From Sinimarinibacterium arenosum (GTDB lineage Bacteria; Pseudomonadota; Gammaproteobacteria; Nevskiales; Nevskiaceae): a DNA stretch of 64,000 nt. The position numbers and the translations under genes were made by a program. The stretch covers positions 124,001-188,000 of the forward strand of contig NZ_SUKF01000005.1 of the NCBI RefSeq assembly GCF_005047655.1. Reading direction: 5' to 3'. How positions within the stretch are numbered: position 1 is the first letter of the stretch; every line of letters begins with the position of its first letter. The notes beneath the pieces were generated by a model. The model made no database searches. It saw nothing but the letters and a program-made list of their open reading frames with translations, and had not been told where the DNA came from. Below are positions 36,481 through 44,952 of the stretch, piece after piece.

Positions 36481-36500
36481 TATTTAGATGTATCTAATAT
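36481..36500. promoter_or_regulatory. putative SqrR/BigR operator between tauE and the second dioxygenase-like gene
   Basis: Core TTAG-ATGTAT-CTAA at 36484-36497 in TATTTAGATGTATCTAATAT, 63 bases from the TauE start and 74 bases from the MBL start. It can control both divergent genes. It is the most symmetrical of the three copies. Confidence 0.72.
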
Positions 36501-36570
36501 AGTGGTTGCCCCATACGGAAACAATAACAGCGGGCGCAATCGAGCATTCCATCTGTCGGAGGATTCAAAG

Positions 36571-37452
36571 ATGAAACCCGAGGTGACCGCGTTTTACGAC
36601 CCCGCCACATTCACGATCAGCTATGTCGTGCGTGAACCCAATGGCAAAGCCTGCGCCATCGTCGATCCGGTGCTCGACTACGACCCCAAGGCTGCCCGCA
36701 CCTCCACCGGATCCGCCGACGCCATCATCGAGTTCGTCGAGGGCAACGGCCTGCAGGTGGAATGGATTCTGGAAACGCATGCGCACGCCGATCACCTGAC
36801 CGGCGCACAGGTTCTGAAGGAACGGCTTGGCGGACGCATTGCCATCGGCGAGCACATCCGCACCGTGCAGAAGGCGTTCGCGCCGCTGTTTGATCTGGGC
36901 GCGGACTTCCCCACCGATGGCTCGCAGTTCGATCAGCTGTTTGCCGACAACGACACCTTCAAGGTCGGCGCGGTTGAGGCCAGGGTGCTGCATACGCCGG
37001 GCCATACTCCGGCCTGCGTGACCTACGTGATCGGCGACGCGGTGTTCGTCGGCGACACGCTGTTCATGCCGGACTACGGCACCGCGCGTGCGGACTTCCC
37101 CGGCGCCGACGTGCGCGTGCTGTACCGCTCGATTCGCCGCATCCTGGAGCTGCCTCCAGAAACGCGCCTGTTCATGTGCCACGACTATCAGCCGGGCGGA
37201 CGCGCGCCGCAGTGGGAAACCACGGTGGCGGCCGAACGCAGCGGCAACGTCCTCGTGCACGAGGGCGTCGACGAGGATGCCTTTGCCGCCGTGCGCAGCG
37301 AACGCGACCGCAAGCTGCCTGCACCGGTGCTGATCCTGCCGTCACTGCAGGTCAACATCCGCGCCGGGCGTCTGCCGGAGCCCGCGGCCAACGGTATCCG
37401 CTATCTGAAGCTGCCGCTGGATCAGCTCGGAGGACGTGCGCGCCGGGGGTGA
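36571..37452 (+). CDS. Blh/PDO-type MBL persulfide dioxygenase-like protein
   Basis: 293 residues from the ATG at 36571, preceded by GGAGGATT. The metal motif is ETHAHADH, followed by LHTPGHTPACVTYV, GDTLFMPDYGTARADFPG and FMCHDYQPGGR. The insert after DYDPKAARTSTGSADAIIEFV is typical of the Blh branch that BigR controls in other bacteria. It should oxidise persulfides to sulfite. It shares little beyond the active site with the ETHE1-like gene at 31705, so the two are distinct subfamilies. It is followed after 66 bases by the thioredoxin-like gene cnoX. Confidence 0.9.
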   Translation: MKPEVTAFYDPATFTISYVVREPNGKACAIVDPVLDYDPKAARTSTGSADAIIEFVEGNGLQVEWILETHAHADHLTGAQVLKERLGGRIAIGEHIRTVQKAFAPLFDLGADFPTDGSQFDQLFADNDTFKVGAVEARVLHTPGHTPACVTYVIGDAVFVGDTLFMPDYGTARADFPGADVRVLYRSIRRILELPPETRLFMCHDYQPGGRAPQWETTVAAERSGNVLVHEGVDEDAFAAVRSERDRKLPAPVLILPSLQVNIRAGRLPEPAANGIRYLKLPLDQLGGRARRG

Positions 37453-37518
37453 TTCGCGGGCGCTTTCGTGCTGCAATGTCGGCTGACCCTTTGAACCGTT
37501 TCGACGGATTGGCCGACG

Positions 37519-38364
37519 ATGATTCCGAGTACCCAGCCGCAGGCGGAAACGCCGGATATTTATGACGTGCGGGATTTCGAACGCGAGGTGCTTGAGCGCT
37601 CGCGGCAGATTCCCGTGCTGGTCGATTTCTGGGCGCCATGGTGCGGCCCGTGCAAGGCCCTGGGCCCGGCGATCGAAGCCGCCGTGCGCAAGTTCAAGGG
37701 TCGCGTGGTGCTGGCCAAGCTCAATACCGACGAGCAGCAGGAATGGGCGCAGCGCTGCGGCATTCGCGGCATTCCCAACGTCAAGCTGATCATCGACGGC
37801 GGCATCGTCGACGAGTTCTCGGGTGCGGTGCCGCAGTCGCAGATCGAACAGTGGCTGCAACAGCGCCTGCCGCAATCCGAAGCCGATGTCATGGCCGACA
37901 TCGACGCGCTGCTCGCGGAAGGCCATGTGGCCGACGCACGGGCGCTGCTGACGCAGATCGCCGAGCATCCGCAGGCACCGCCCGGAGCCTGGCTGCGTCT
38001 GGCACGGCTGCTGTTGTTCGAAAATCCGGCCAGCGCGCAGCAGTACCTGCAACGCATTCCGGCCGACGCGCCCGAAAATGATGCTGCGCAGGCGATGCTG
38101 CGCGTGCTGAAGTTTGCACGCAGCGGTGAACGCGCCGCCGCGCTGGCGGAATCACCGGCACGCGCGCCCTACCTCGAAGGCGCCCGGCTGCTCAGCGGCG
38201 GCGATATCGAAGGCGCGATGACGCAGCTGATCGAAGCGGTGCGGCTCGATCGCAAGTTCGAGGAAGACGCCGCGCGCAAGGCGCTGGTGGATCTGTTCGA
38301 CTGGCTCGGCTCCGCGGATGAGCGCACGCGCGACTTCCGCCTGCGCCTGTACGATGTACTCTGA
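37519..38364 (+). CDS. cnoX: thioredoxin-TPR chaperedoxin CnoX/YbbN-like
   Basis: 281 residues. An N-terminal thioredoxin domain (about 15-115) with [18 protein letters not shown] and [15 protein letters not shown] is followed by helical repeats ([26 protein letters not shown] and onwards to FRLRLYDVL). Unlike E. coli YbbN, which has SQHC, this copy keeps the full CGPC redox site, so it could be an active oxidoreductase as well as a holdase. The role known for the family is protecting proteins and delivering them to GroEL or DnaK. It lies between the second dioxygenase and a glutathione transferase. Confidence 0.9.
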   Translation: MIPSTQPQAETPDIYDVRDFEREVLERSRQIPVLVDFWAPWCGPCKALGPAIEAAVRKFKGRVVLAKLNTDEQQEWAQRCGIRGIPNVKLIIDGGIVDEFSGAVPQSQIEQWLQQRLPQSEADVMADIDALLAEGHVADARALLTQIAEHPQAPPGAWLRLARLLLFENPASAQQYLQRIPADAPENDAAQAMLRVLKFARSGERAAALAESPARAPYLEGARLLSGGDIEGAMTQLIEAVRLDRKFEEDAARKALVDLFDWLGSADERTRDFRLRLYDVL

Positions 38365-38393
38365 ACCCTGCTCCCTTGCCTGAGACGTCCACC

Positions 38394-39065
38394 ATGTCGG
38401 CCCCGCAGATCGCGCTGTACACTTCGCCCACGCCCAACGGCCACAAGGCCTCGATCATGCTCGAAGAGCTGAACGTGCCGTATCAGGTGATCCCGGTGAA
38501 TCTTGGCCGTGGCGACCAGAAGAAGCCGGAATACGTTGCGCTGAATCCCAACGGACGCATCCCCACCATCGTCGACCTCACCGCGGACAATTTCCCCGTG
38601 TTCGAGTCCGGCGCGATCCTGATCTATCTGGCCGAGAAGTACGGCCAGTTGCTGCCGACCGAGACCAAGGCGCGCTCGCGCGTGATTCAGTGGCTGATGT
38701 TCCAGATGGGCGGCGTCGGCCCGATGCAGGGGCAGGCCAATGTGTTCTTCCGCTACTTCCCGGAAAAGATCCAGCCGGTGATCGACCGCTACCAGCACGA
38801 GACCCATCGGCTGTACACGGTGCTCGACACGCAGCTGAAGGATCGCGAATACCTCTGCGACGAGTATTCGATCGCCGATATCGCCAACTTCACCTGGGTC
38901 AACATCCACGCCTGGGCTGGCGTCGCCATCGACGACCTGCCGAACCTGTCAGCGTGGCGCGACCGCATCCGTGAGCGCCCCGCGGTTCAGCGCGGACTGG
39001 CCGTGCCCGGCGATGTGCCAGCGCCCGACGTGGTCAAGATGGCGCAGACGATGCTGCAGCGCTGA
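38394..39065 (+). CDS. glutathione S-transferase / disulfide-bond oxidoreductase of the YfcG/YghU (nu/Ure2-like) type
   Basis: 223 residues from the ATG at 38394; a TTG six codons upstream is less likely. The N-terminal thioredoxin-like domain has [28 protein letters not shown] and [14 protein letters not shown] for glutathione binding. The C-terminal helical domain contains [17 protein letters not shown], characteristic of the YfcG/YghU group, which have high disulfide reductase activity with two glutathione molecules. It follows cnoX by 29 bases and may belong to the same thiol-protection unit as the second dioxygenase. Confidence 0.9.
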   Translation: MSAPQIALYTSPTPNGHKASIMLEELNVPYQVIPVNLGRGDQKKPEYVALNPNGRIPTIVDLTADNFPVFESGAILIYLAEKYGQLLPTETKARSRVIQWLMFQMGGVGPMQGQANVFFRYFPEKIQPVIDRYQHETHRLYTVLDTQLKDREYLCDEYSIADIANFTWVNIHAWAGVAIDDLPNLSAWRDRIRERPAVQRGLAVPGDVPAPDVVKMAQTMLQR

Positions 39066-39227
39066 GCCCAGCTGCGCCGACAGGATTCGATCGCGTTTGC
39101 TGCTGCAGTCTGCTGTGAGGGTCGCCTCGCCCTGACGAGGTCTTTCCGAGCGTTCCGCAATGTCTGAACCGCATCCGCGCACGACACCGCGTTTTGTGCC
39201 GTCGAGGCTTGGCCACAGGTGGGCCGC

Positions 39228-39785
39228 ATGAGCGCCATCACGCAGTTGCTGGCGCGGGCGTCCGGCGGCGATGCCCATGCAGTCCAGCAGGTGTATGCAG
39301 CGCTGTATCCCGACATCCGTCGCATCGCCCGCGCGCGGCTGGCGGAAGCCAATGGCGTCACCGATCTGAATACCACGGCGCTGGTGCACGAAGGCTTTCT
39401 GCGCATGGCGGAGAACGAGGGCTTGCGCGGCGTCGAGCGGATTCAGTTCTTCGCCTACGTGGGGCGCGCATTGCGCTCGGTCGTGCTGGATCATCTGCGC
39501 GCACGCGCTGCCGAAAAGCGTGGCGGCGGTGTGCAGATGGTGACCTTGTCACATGCAGACGAAGCCCCGGAGGCCTCGCCGCTGGGCCACGATCTGGCCG
39601 CACTGGATGGCGCGCTGGAACAGATGCGCGGCCTGGACGAGCCGCTGAGTCAGACCGTCGAGATGCACTTCTTCGCCGGCATGACCATCGTGGAAATTGC
39701 ACAGGCCCGGGAGGTGTCAACCCGGACCGTGGATCGCGATCTGAAGAAGGCGCGTCTGCTGCTGGCTGAGCTGCTGGCGCATTAA
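39228..39785 (+). CDS. ECF-type RNA polymerase sigma factor (kinase-associated type)
   Basis: 185 residues from the ATG at 39228 (MSAITQLLARASGGDAHAV); GTG at 39219 is the alternative. Region 2 is VQQVYAALYPDIRRIARARL...LNTTALVHEGFLRM and region 4 is LSQTVEMHFFAGMTIVEIAQAREVSTRTVDRDLKKARLLL. TTALVHEGFLR and the compact domain resemble the ECF group (PF07638 type) encoded beside Ser/Thr kinases. There is no anti-sigma factor gene; instead the next gene, 91 bases downstream, encodes a receptor-like kinase, which may activate it by phosphorylation as in the EcfK/PknS pair of Xanthomonas. Target promoters are not known, but the exported-protein genes that follow are candidates. Confidence 0.88.
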   Translation: MSAITQLLARASGGDAHAVQQVYAALYPDIRRIARARLAEANGVTDLNTTALVHEGFLRMAENEGLRGVERIQFFAYVGRALRSVVLDHLRARAAEKRGGGVQMVTLSHADEAPEASPLGHDLAALDGALEQMRGLDEPLSQTVEMHFFAGMTIVEIAQAREVSTRTVDRDLKKARLLLAELLAH

Positions 39786-39876
39786 CTCCAGTGCGGCCCG
39801 CCCCACTCGCGCGTCGCAATGCTGTCGTCATTTCCCGCGTAATGCCGTCTATTCCTGCAGATACGGGTGGCGTCCG

Positions 39877-42744
39877 ATGCCCCAGCAACGAATCAGGGAA
39901 TCCAGGGTCGTGATCAAGCCTGAGGACTGGGCAAAGTGGTCGGTGCTGCTCGACGAAGCGCTGGAGCTTGATGCTGCGGCACGACCCGCGTGGCTCGCTG
40001 CGCTGCGGCTGCGCGACGCGAGCGCCGCCGACGCACTGTCGCGGCTACTGCAACGCGAGAACGGGCTGACGGACGCTGCCGCCGAGCTGCTGCAGTCGCC
40101 TGCGCCGGGCACCGCACGCGCCGACTACGACCGCGCGCTGGGTGCGCTGTTGAGTGCCGGCGACCCCGAGCAGGCCGCCGTCGCCGGCCAGACTTTCGGT
40201 CCCTGGCAACTGATCCGGCGTCTGGGCAGCGGCGGCATGGGCGACGTCTGGATGGCGCAGCGCAACGACGCGCTGTATCAAGGTCAGGCGGCGATCAAAC
40301 TGCTGTCCGCCAGCGGCGATACCCGCCGACTCAATGCACGCTTTGCCCGCGAGCGCAGCCTGCTCGCGCGGCTGAACCATCCCGGCATCGTGCGCCTGCT
40401 CGACGCCGGCGTCAGCGACGACCAGCCGTATCTGGTGCTCGAATATATCGACGGTTCGACGCTGCTCGACTATGCGCGACAGCATGCGCCGAGCGTGGCC
40501 GAGCGGGTGCGGCTGGCGATCGCGATCGGCCGCGCGGTCGAGCACGCGCACAGTCATCTGATCGTGCATCGCGACCTGAAACCGTCCAACGTGCTGGTGA
40601 CCGCCGACGGCCAGGTGAAGCTGCTGGACTTTGGCATCGCGGCCTTGATGGATGACGACGAATCCACCGGACTGACACGGCAGTACGGCCGCGGCCTGAC
40701 CTTGGACTACGCCGCACCCGAACAGATCGCCGGTGAAGCCACCGGCGTCGGATGCGATGTCTATTCTCTTGGCGTGCTGCTGTTCGAACTGCTGTCCGGC
40801 AGCCGGCCCTTTCGCGGCGAGCGTCCCGGACGCGCCGCGCTCGAATACGCCGTGCTGCATCAGGAGGCGCCGCGGTTGTCCCGCGCTGTTTCCGGTGCCA
40901 CGCCTGCAGACAAGGCGATGGCGCCAAGCGATGCCCATCTGGTTTCGGGCGATCTGGAAGCGATCGTTGCGCAAGCACTGCGCAAGGCGCCGGAGGACCG
41001 CTATCCGACGATCGCGGCGCTGGTCGCCGATCTTGAGAACTGGCGGGCGCACCGCCCGGTGTCGGCACGGCCCGGCGCCTGGCGCTATCGCTCGCGGCTG
41101 TGGCTGCGTCGTAACCGCCTGCTGGCGACACTGGCCGCGGCGGTCATCGTGTCACTGTCGGCGGGCTTGAGCGTGGCGCTGAGTCAGTGGCACGCGGCGC
41201 GTGCGCAGACCGCCCGCGCGCAGGCGGTGAGCCGCTTCATGTCAGACCTGTTCGTCGCCGCCGACCCCGAACGCACACGGGGCGAGCAGCTGACCGCGCG
41301 CGAACTGGTTGATGCCGGCGCACAGCGCCTGATCGGCAGCGATATCAACGACCCGGAAATCCGCGCCCAACTCGGCGCCGCGCTGGGCAGCACTTACGTT
41401 TCGCTGAGCCGCCCCGATCAGGCGATTCCCGTACTGAGCGATGCGCTCGCCAACGCCGTCCTGGCGCACGGCGCAAACGCGCCGGACAGTGCGCATCTGG
41501 AACTGCTGCTGGCAAAAGCGGAATTCCAGGACGAGCAATACACCACCGCAGCGTCACGCTATGACCGCGCGGTCCCGGTGCTCGAAACCGCCGGCCTGGG
41601 CGCCAGCGAAGACGTCATACTCGGCCGCAACCTGTGGGCCTACGCACTGGCCAAACAGGGCGACTTTGAGCGTGCCGACCGCATCATTGCCGAGACGCGT
41701 GCGCGCGTGCTGTCGGTGTATGGCGACACGCACTGGCTGTACGTCGAGACCGTCAACGATACCGCGACCCTGGCGACGATCCGCGGCGACTGGAGCACGG
41801 CCCGTACCCAGCTGGAATCGATCAGCACGCTGATGCTGACGCCGCCGGTTGGCCACCGCCAGGACGCCCTGACGATGCGCCTGAATCTGGCCAACATCCT
41901 GGCGCGCACCGGCAGTCTCGATGCCTCCCTGGCGATGCTCGGCCCGGTGGTACGCGACTACACCGACCTGCTCAGCGCCGACGCCAATCAGACCCTGGTC
42001 GCACGCTGGTTTCTCGCCGACACGCTCAAGCGCACCGGCCAGTACGCCGCCTGCGCCGATGAGTACAAAGCCTTGGCCGAAGCCCGCCAGCGCATCTCCG
42101 GCGAGACCCATCCGCTGACCGTCGACGTGATCTCCAAGGTGGCGATGTGCGAGCGTCTGCTGGGGCACCGTGATCAGAGCCGGGCCTGGGCACAGCGCGC
42201 ACTGGCCGCCCTGCCGGTCAGCGACGATCCGCCGCAACGCACGGTACTGCGCATCAGCTCAACGCTGGCGTCGCTGGCTCTGGACGACGGCAATCCGCAG
42301 GTCGGCCTGCCGCTGCTGGAACGGATCGACCGTCTGCTGGCTGCGCTGCATCTGGAAACCCGCGATGACATGGTCTGGTCCGCCGTGCTGCACGCCTATC
42401 AGCAACTGCGACTTGGCGCCCCCGCGACCGCACTGCGCGAGTATGAATCAGCCCGGACCCGCGCCCCCGCGCCGATGCAGACGCTGACGCCACTGGCCTA
42501 CCACGCGTACCTGCTGGCGCTGGCCGGCGACCTGCCCGCTGCACGGACGCAGCTGGCTGCGGCGCGCAGCACCGCCGCTGAACATCTGCCGGCGACGCAT
42601 CCGATTGCCCTGAGCTTGAACTATGTCGCCGCCCTGATCGACGGCGATGCCGCCGCGCGAGCGGCGGCGCTGGCCGCCTTGCAGGCCTCGTTCGGGCTGG
42701 CCCCGACACTGCCGCTGTCGCCGTTCTGGTTCGGCCTGATCTGA
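39877..42744 (+). CDS. receptor-like Ser/Thr protein kinase with C-terminal helical (TPR-like) region
   Basis: 955 residues. Residues 1-105 form a helical N-terminus; the kinase domain spans about 108-400. It has the glycine loop LGSGGMGDVW (116-125), Lys141, HRDLKPSN with catalytic Asp233, DFG at 251-253 and APE at 280-282, all intact. A membrane helix lies at about 411-435 (LLATLAAAVIVSLSAGLSVAL), and the remaining 500 residues, outside the cytoplasm, are helical repeats. This is the typical Hanks-type kinase paired with ECF sigma factors in proteobacteria. It follows the sigma gene by 91 bases and precedes a run of exported-protein genes, so a signalling chain from periplasm to sigma factor to envelope genes is likely. 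Confidence 0.92.
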   Translation: MPQQRIRESRVVIKPEDWAKWSVLLDEALELDAAARPAWLAALRLRDASAADALSRLLQRENGLTDAAAELLQSPAPGTARADYDRALGALLSAGDPEQAAVAGQTFGPWQLIRRLGSGGMGDVWMAQRNDALYQGQAAIKLLSASGDTRRLNARFARERSLLARLNHPGIVRLLDAGVSDDQPYLVLEYIDGSTLLDYARQHAPSVAERVRLAIAIGRAVEHAHSHLIVHRDLKPSNVLVTADGQVKLLDFGIAALMDDDESTGLTRQYGRGLTLDYAAPEQIAGEATGVGCDVYSLGVLLFELLSGSRPFRGERPGRAALEYAVLHQEAPRLSRAVSGATPADKAMAPSDAHLVSGDLEAIVAQALRKAPEDRYPTIAALVADLENWRAHRPVSARPGAWRYRSRLWLRRNRLLATLAAAVIVSLSAGLSVALSQWHAARAQTARAQAVSRFMSDLFVAADPERTRGEQLTARELVDAGAQRLIGSDINDPEIRAQLGAALGSTYVSLSRPDQAIPVLSDALANAVLAHGANAPDSAHLELLLAKAEFQDEQYTTAASRYDRAVPVLETAGLGASEDVILGRNLWAYALAKQGDFERADRIIAETRARVLSVYGDTHWLYVETVNDTATLATIRGDWSTARTQLESISTLMLTPPVGHRQDALTMRLNLANILARTGSLDASLAMLGPVVRDYTDLLSADANQTLVARWFLADTLKRTGQYAACADEYKALAEARQRISGETHPLTVDVISKVAMCERLLGHRDQSRAWAQRALAALPVSDDPPQRTVLRISSTLASLALDDGNPQVGLPLLERIDRLLAALHLETRDDMVWSAVLHAYQQLRLGAPATALREYESARTRAPAPMQTLTPLAYHAYLLALAGDLPAARTQLAAARSTAAEHLPATHPIALSLNYVAALIDGDAAARAAALAALQASFGLAPTLPLSPFWFGLI

Positions 42745-42888
42745 GGTCGAGCGGGCAAACCCACGCCGAATCACCGGGACTGAAGCGCCGCACGCGACGC
42801 TCGAATCTTGAATGTCGACATCGGTGTCGTGTTCTTCGCACCAACCGCGTCTATCCAGACAACAGACAGCATTGTCGGAGGCGCACCC

Positions 42889-44028
42889 GTGTTCCAGAGT
42901 TCCAGCACCCGCCCGTCATTGGCTACGGCCGCACGCGCGATCAAGCCGAATAAACGGGTCCAGGCCGGTACGCTGCTGGCGTTGCTGTTGACGTTATCGA
43001 TCCCTGCGGCCTGGGCCGACGGCACGCCGGTCCCGGCACAGGATCTCCCGGGCCTCAGCGATCCGCCCGGACTGCAACGCTACAAGGGCGCGACGCTGTT
43101 CCTGCGCGAGGATGTCGAATTCGACGAACTGCGCCTGCCCACCGGTCCGGCCAAGAATGGACGCACGCCGGATGACTTCGTCGATCTGCTGGCGCTGAAC
43201 CCGGCGTCGTTCGTGCTCGCTTCAGGACAACGCAGCCGGCTGATGTACGCCATTCCGGCGCAGCGCTCCGGGCTCGAAGTCATCCGCAACTATCAGACGC
43301 AGTTGAGCGCAGAAGGCTATGAGCCGCTGTTCGAATGCGCGGCCGAGGCCTGCGGCGACGGCATCGATGCGTATGCGTCGGAGAGTTCGTCCACCTTCGC
43401 TAATTTTCTGTATCCGCAGGATCAGTGGCGCGCCGCCGAATCGTCACCGCAGGGCTGCGCCGCAGGCCTGACGATCAAGAGCGTGCGCTACGCGGTGCTG
43501 AAGAATCCGCAGAGCGGCGATGTTGTCGCGATCTTCTTGCATAACCCGGCAATCATGTCGGTGTACTGCGACGAGCCCGGCTGGGCCGCACGCATGATCG
43601 CGACGGTGGTGCTGATCAAGCCCAAGCCAATCGAGCAGGCGATGGTCTCCGTCGGCGCTGACGAGATGCGCACGTCGATTGCGGAGACCGGAAGGGTGGC
43701 GCTGTACGGCATCCTGTTCGACACCGCCAAAGCCGAAATCAAACCGGAGTCCAAACCGGCGCTGGACGAGATCGCGAAGCTGCTGAAGTCCGATCCGACG
43801 CTGAGCCTGCACGTGGTCGGACACACCGACAGCGAGGGCCAGTTGCAGGCGAACTTCGATCTGTCGAAGCGCCGCGCAGAGGCGGTCAAGTCGGCGCTGA
43901 TCACCACTTACGCCATCGACGCCAAACGCCTGACCGCGAACGGTGTGTCGTCGCTGGCACCCATCGCCACCAACCAGACCGACGCAGGGCGTGCCAAGAA
44001 CCGCCGCGTCGAGCTGGTGCCGTTCTGA
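42889..44028 (+). CDS. exported DUF4892-like protein with C-terminal OmpA domain
   Basis: 379 residues from the GTG at 42889, chosen because GGAGG lies 7 bases upstream; upstream codons give no signal-like N-terminus. A signal peptide (LLALLLTLSIPAAWA, cleavage about residue 43) precedes a DUF4892-like domain (RYKGATLFLREDVEFDELRLPTGP, then PAQRSGLEVIRNYQTQL). Residues 265-379 form an OmpA-like peptidoglycan-binding domain (ALYGILFDTAKAEIKPESKP, VVGHTDSEGQ, NFDLSKRRAEAVKSAL, KNRRVEL). It probably bridges outer membrane or periplasm to the cell wall. First gene of the exported cluster behind the kinase. Confidence 0.85.
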   Translation: MFQSSSTRPSLATAARAIKPNKRVQAGTLLALLLTLSIPAAWADGTPVPAQDLPGLSDPPGLQRYKGATLFLREDVEFDELRLPTGPAKNGRTPDDFVDLLALNPASFVLASGQRSRLMYAIPAQRSGLEVIRNYQTQLSAEGYEPLFECAAEACGDGIDAYASESSSTFANFLYPQDQWRAAESSPQGCAAGLTIKSVRYAVLKNPQSGDVVAIFLHNPAIMSVYCDEPGWAARMIATVVLIKPKPIEQAMVSVGADEMRTSIAETGRVALYGILFDTAKAEIKPESKPALDEIAKLLKSDPTLSLHVVGHTDSEGQLQANFDLSKRRAEAVKSALITTYAIDAKRLTANGVSSLAPIATNQTDAGRAKNRRVELVPF

Positions 44029-44042
44029 TTGCGGAGAATTCC

Positions 44043-44945
44043 ATGCATCGCTTTGCTCACATCCCGCTCAACGCATTGATTGCCGGATTGCTGCTGACGA
44101 CCGGACTGCCGGCATCGGCGCAGTCCGCCGGCGCCGACAATCCCTTGCTGCAGCTGATGGGGATCGACAAGCTCGTCGCAGAATCTCCGGCCAAAGCGAA
44201 TGCCGGGGCGGCGATTCCGCTGACGGCGAATCTCAGCATCGTCTCGCTCAGCAGTGGCCGTGCCGGCGAGTTCAAGGCAACGCAGCGCGTCACTGCAGTG
44301 ACTCCGCGCGCGGTCAAGCTCAGTTACACCGCAAAGCGTCCGGACGGCAGCGCGGTCAACGCATCGCGCTCGGTGCGCATCGAAGATCTCCAGACCGCCG
44401 CGAGCATCCGCCCCAACTATGTCGACGGCGCCAACGAGTTCTTCAGCGGCAGTACCGCCTTTGGGACTTCGACCCGCGTGCTGAACGATCTCAAGGCGTC
44501 AGGCCGCAGCGAGCTGACGATCGACGCCGGCGGCATCGGCAACGGCGCGGGCGTGCAGAGCGCGGGCCTGGCACGCGAACTCGATGGCATGCTCGGTGAC
44601 CTCGGCGGTTTCGCCGGCATTGCCGACGCGCTTGAGCGCCAGGCCGCCAGCGGCGCCATCAGCGAACAGGACCGCGCCGAAGGCGCCGCCACGCTGGGGC
44701 AGATCGACGCGCTGCAAATGCTGTCCGGCACGCTGCGTCTGCTGCGCAAGGATCAGATCAGCGTGCAGGTCAACGGCAAGAATCGAACGCTGCCGGCGGT
44801 GGTTGCGACCGGTGAGCTGCGCAGCGACGACGAGTCGTATCCGGTCGAGCTGACGATCCTCGACGATCCGGGCAATCCGCTGCTGCTGGTTTCGCGGATC
44901 GGGCCGGAAACGGTGCGCGTACTCAGCATCGACTATCCGCAGTAG
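44043..44945 (+). CDS. exported protein of unknown function, paralogous to the N-terminal part of the next gene product
   Basis: 300 residues with a signal peptide (LIAGLLLTTGLPASAQ, cleavage about residue 27). The mature protein is beta-rich: VTAVTPRAVKLSYTAKRPDGS, RSVRIEDLQTAASIRPNYVDG, STRVLNDLKASGRSELTID, and a C-terminal block ISVQVNGKNRTLPAVVATGE...PGNPLLLVSRIGPETVRVLSIDYPQ. Segments of this layout recur in the next protein, but there is no OmpA domain here. It lies 14 bases after the OmpA-type gene and 7 before the next, so all are one operon. No catalytic motif is recognised. Confidence 0.75.
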   Translation: MHRFAHIPLNALIAGLLLTTGLPASAQSAGADNPLLQLMGIDKLVAESPAKANAGAAIPLTANLSIVSLSSGRAGEFKATQRVTAVTPRAVKLSYTAKRPDGSAVNASRSVRIEDLQTAASIRPNYVDGANEFFSGSTAFGTSTRVLNDLKASGRSELTIDAGGIGNGAGVQSAGLARELDGMLGDLGGFAGIADALERQAASGAISEQDRAEGAATLGQIDALQMLSGTLRLLRKDQISVQVNGKNRTLPAVVATGELRSDDESYPVELTILDDPGNPLLLVSRIGPETVRVLSIDYPQ

Positions 44946-44952
44946 CACGACG

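Noticed and set aside
39228-42744. Type VI secretion control locus
   Set aside because: The sigma/kinase pair resembles EcfK/PknS, but no tss, hcp, vgrG or clpV gene lies in the window.
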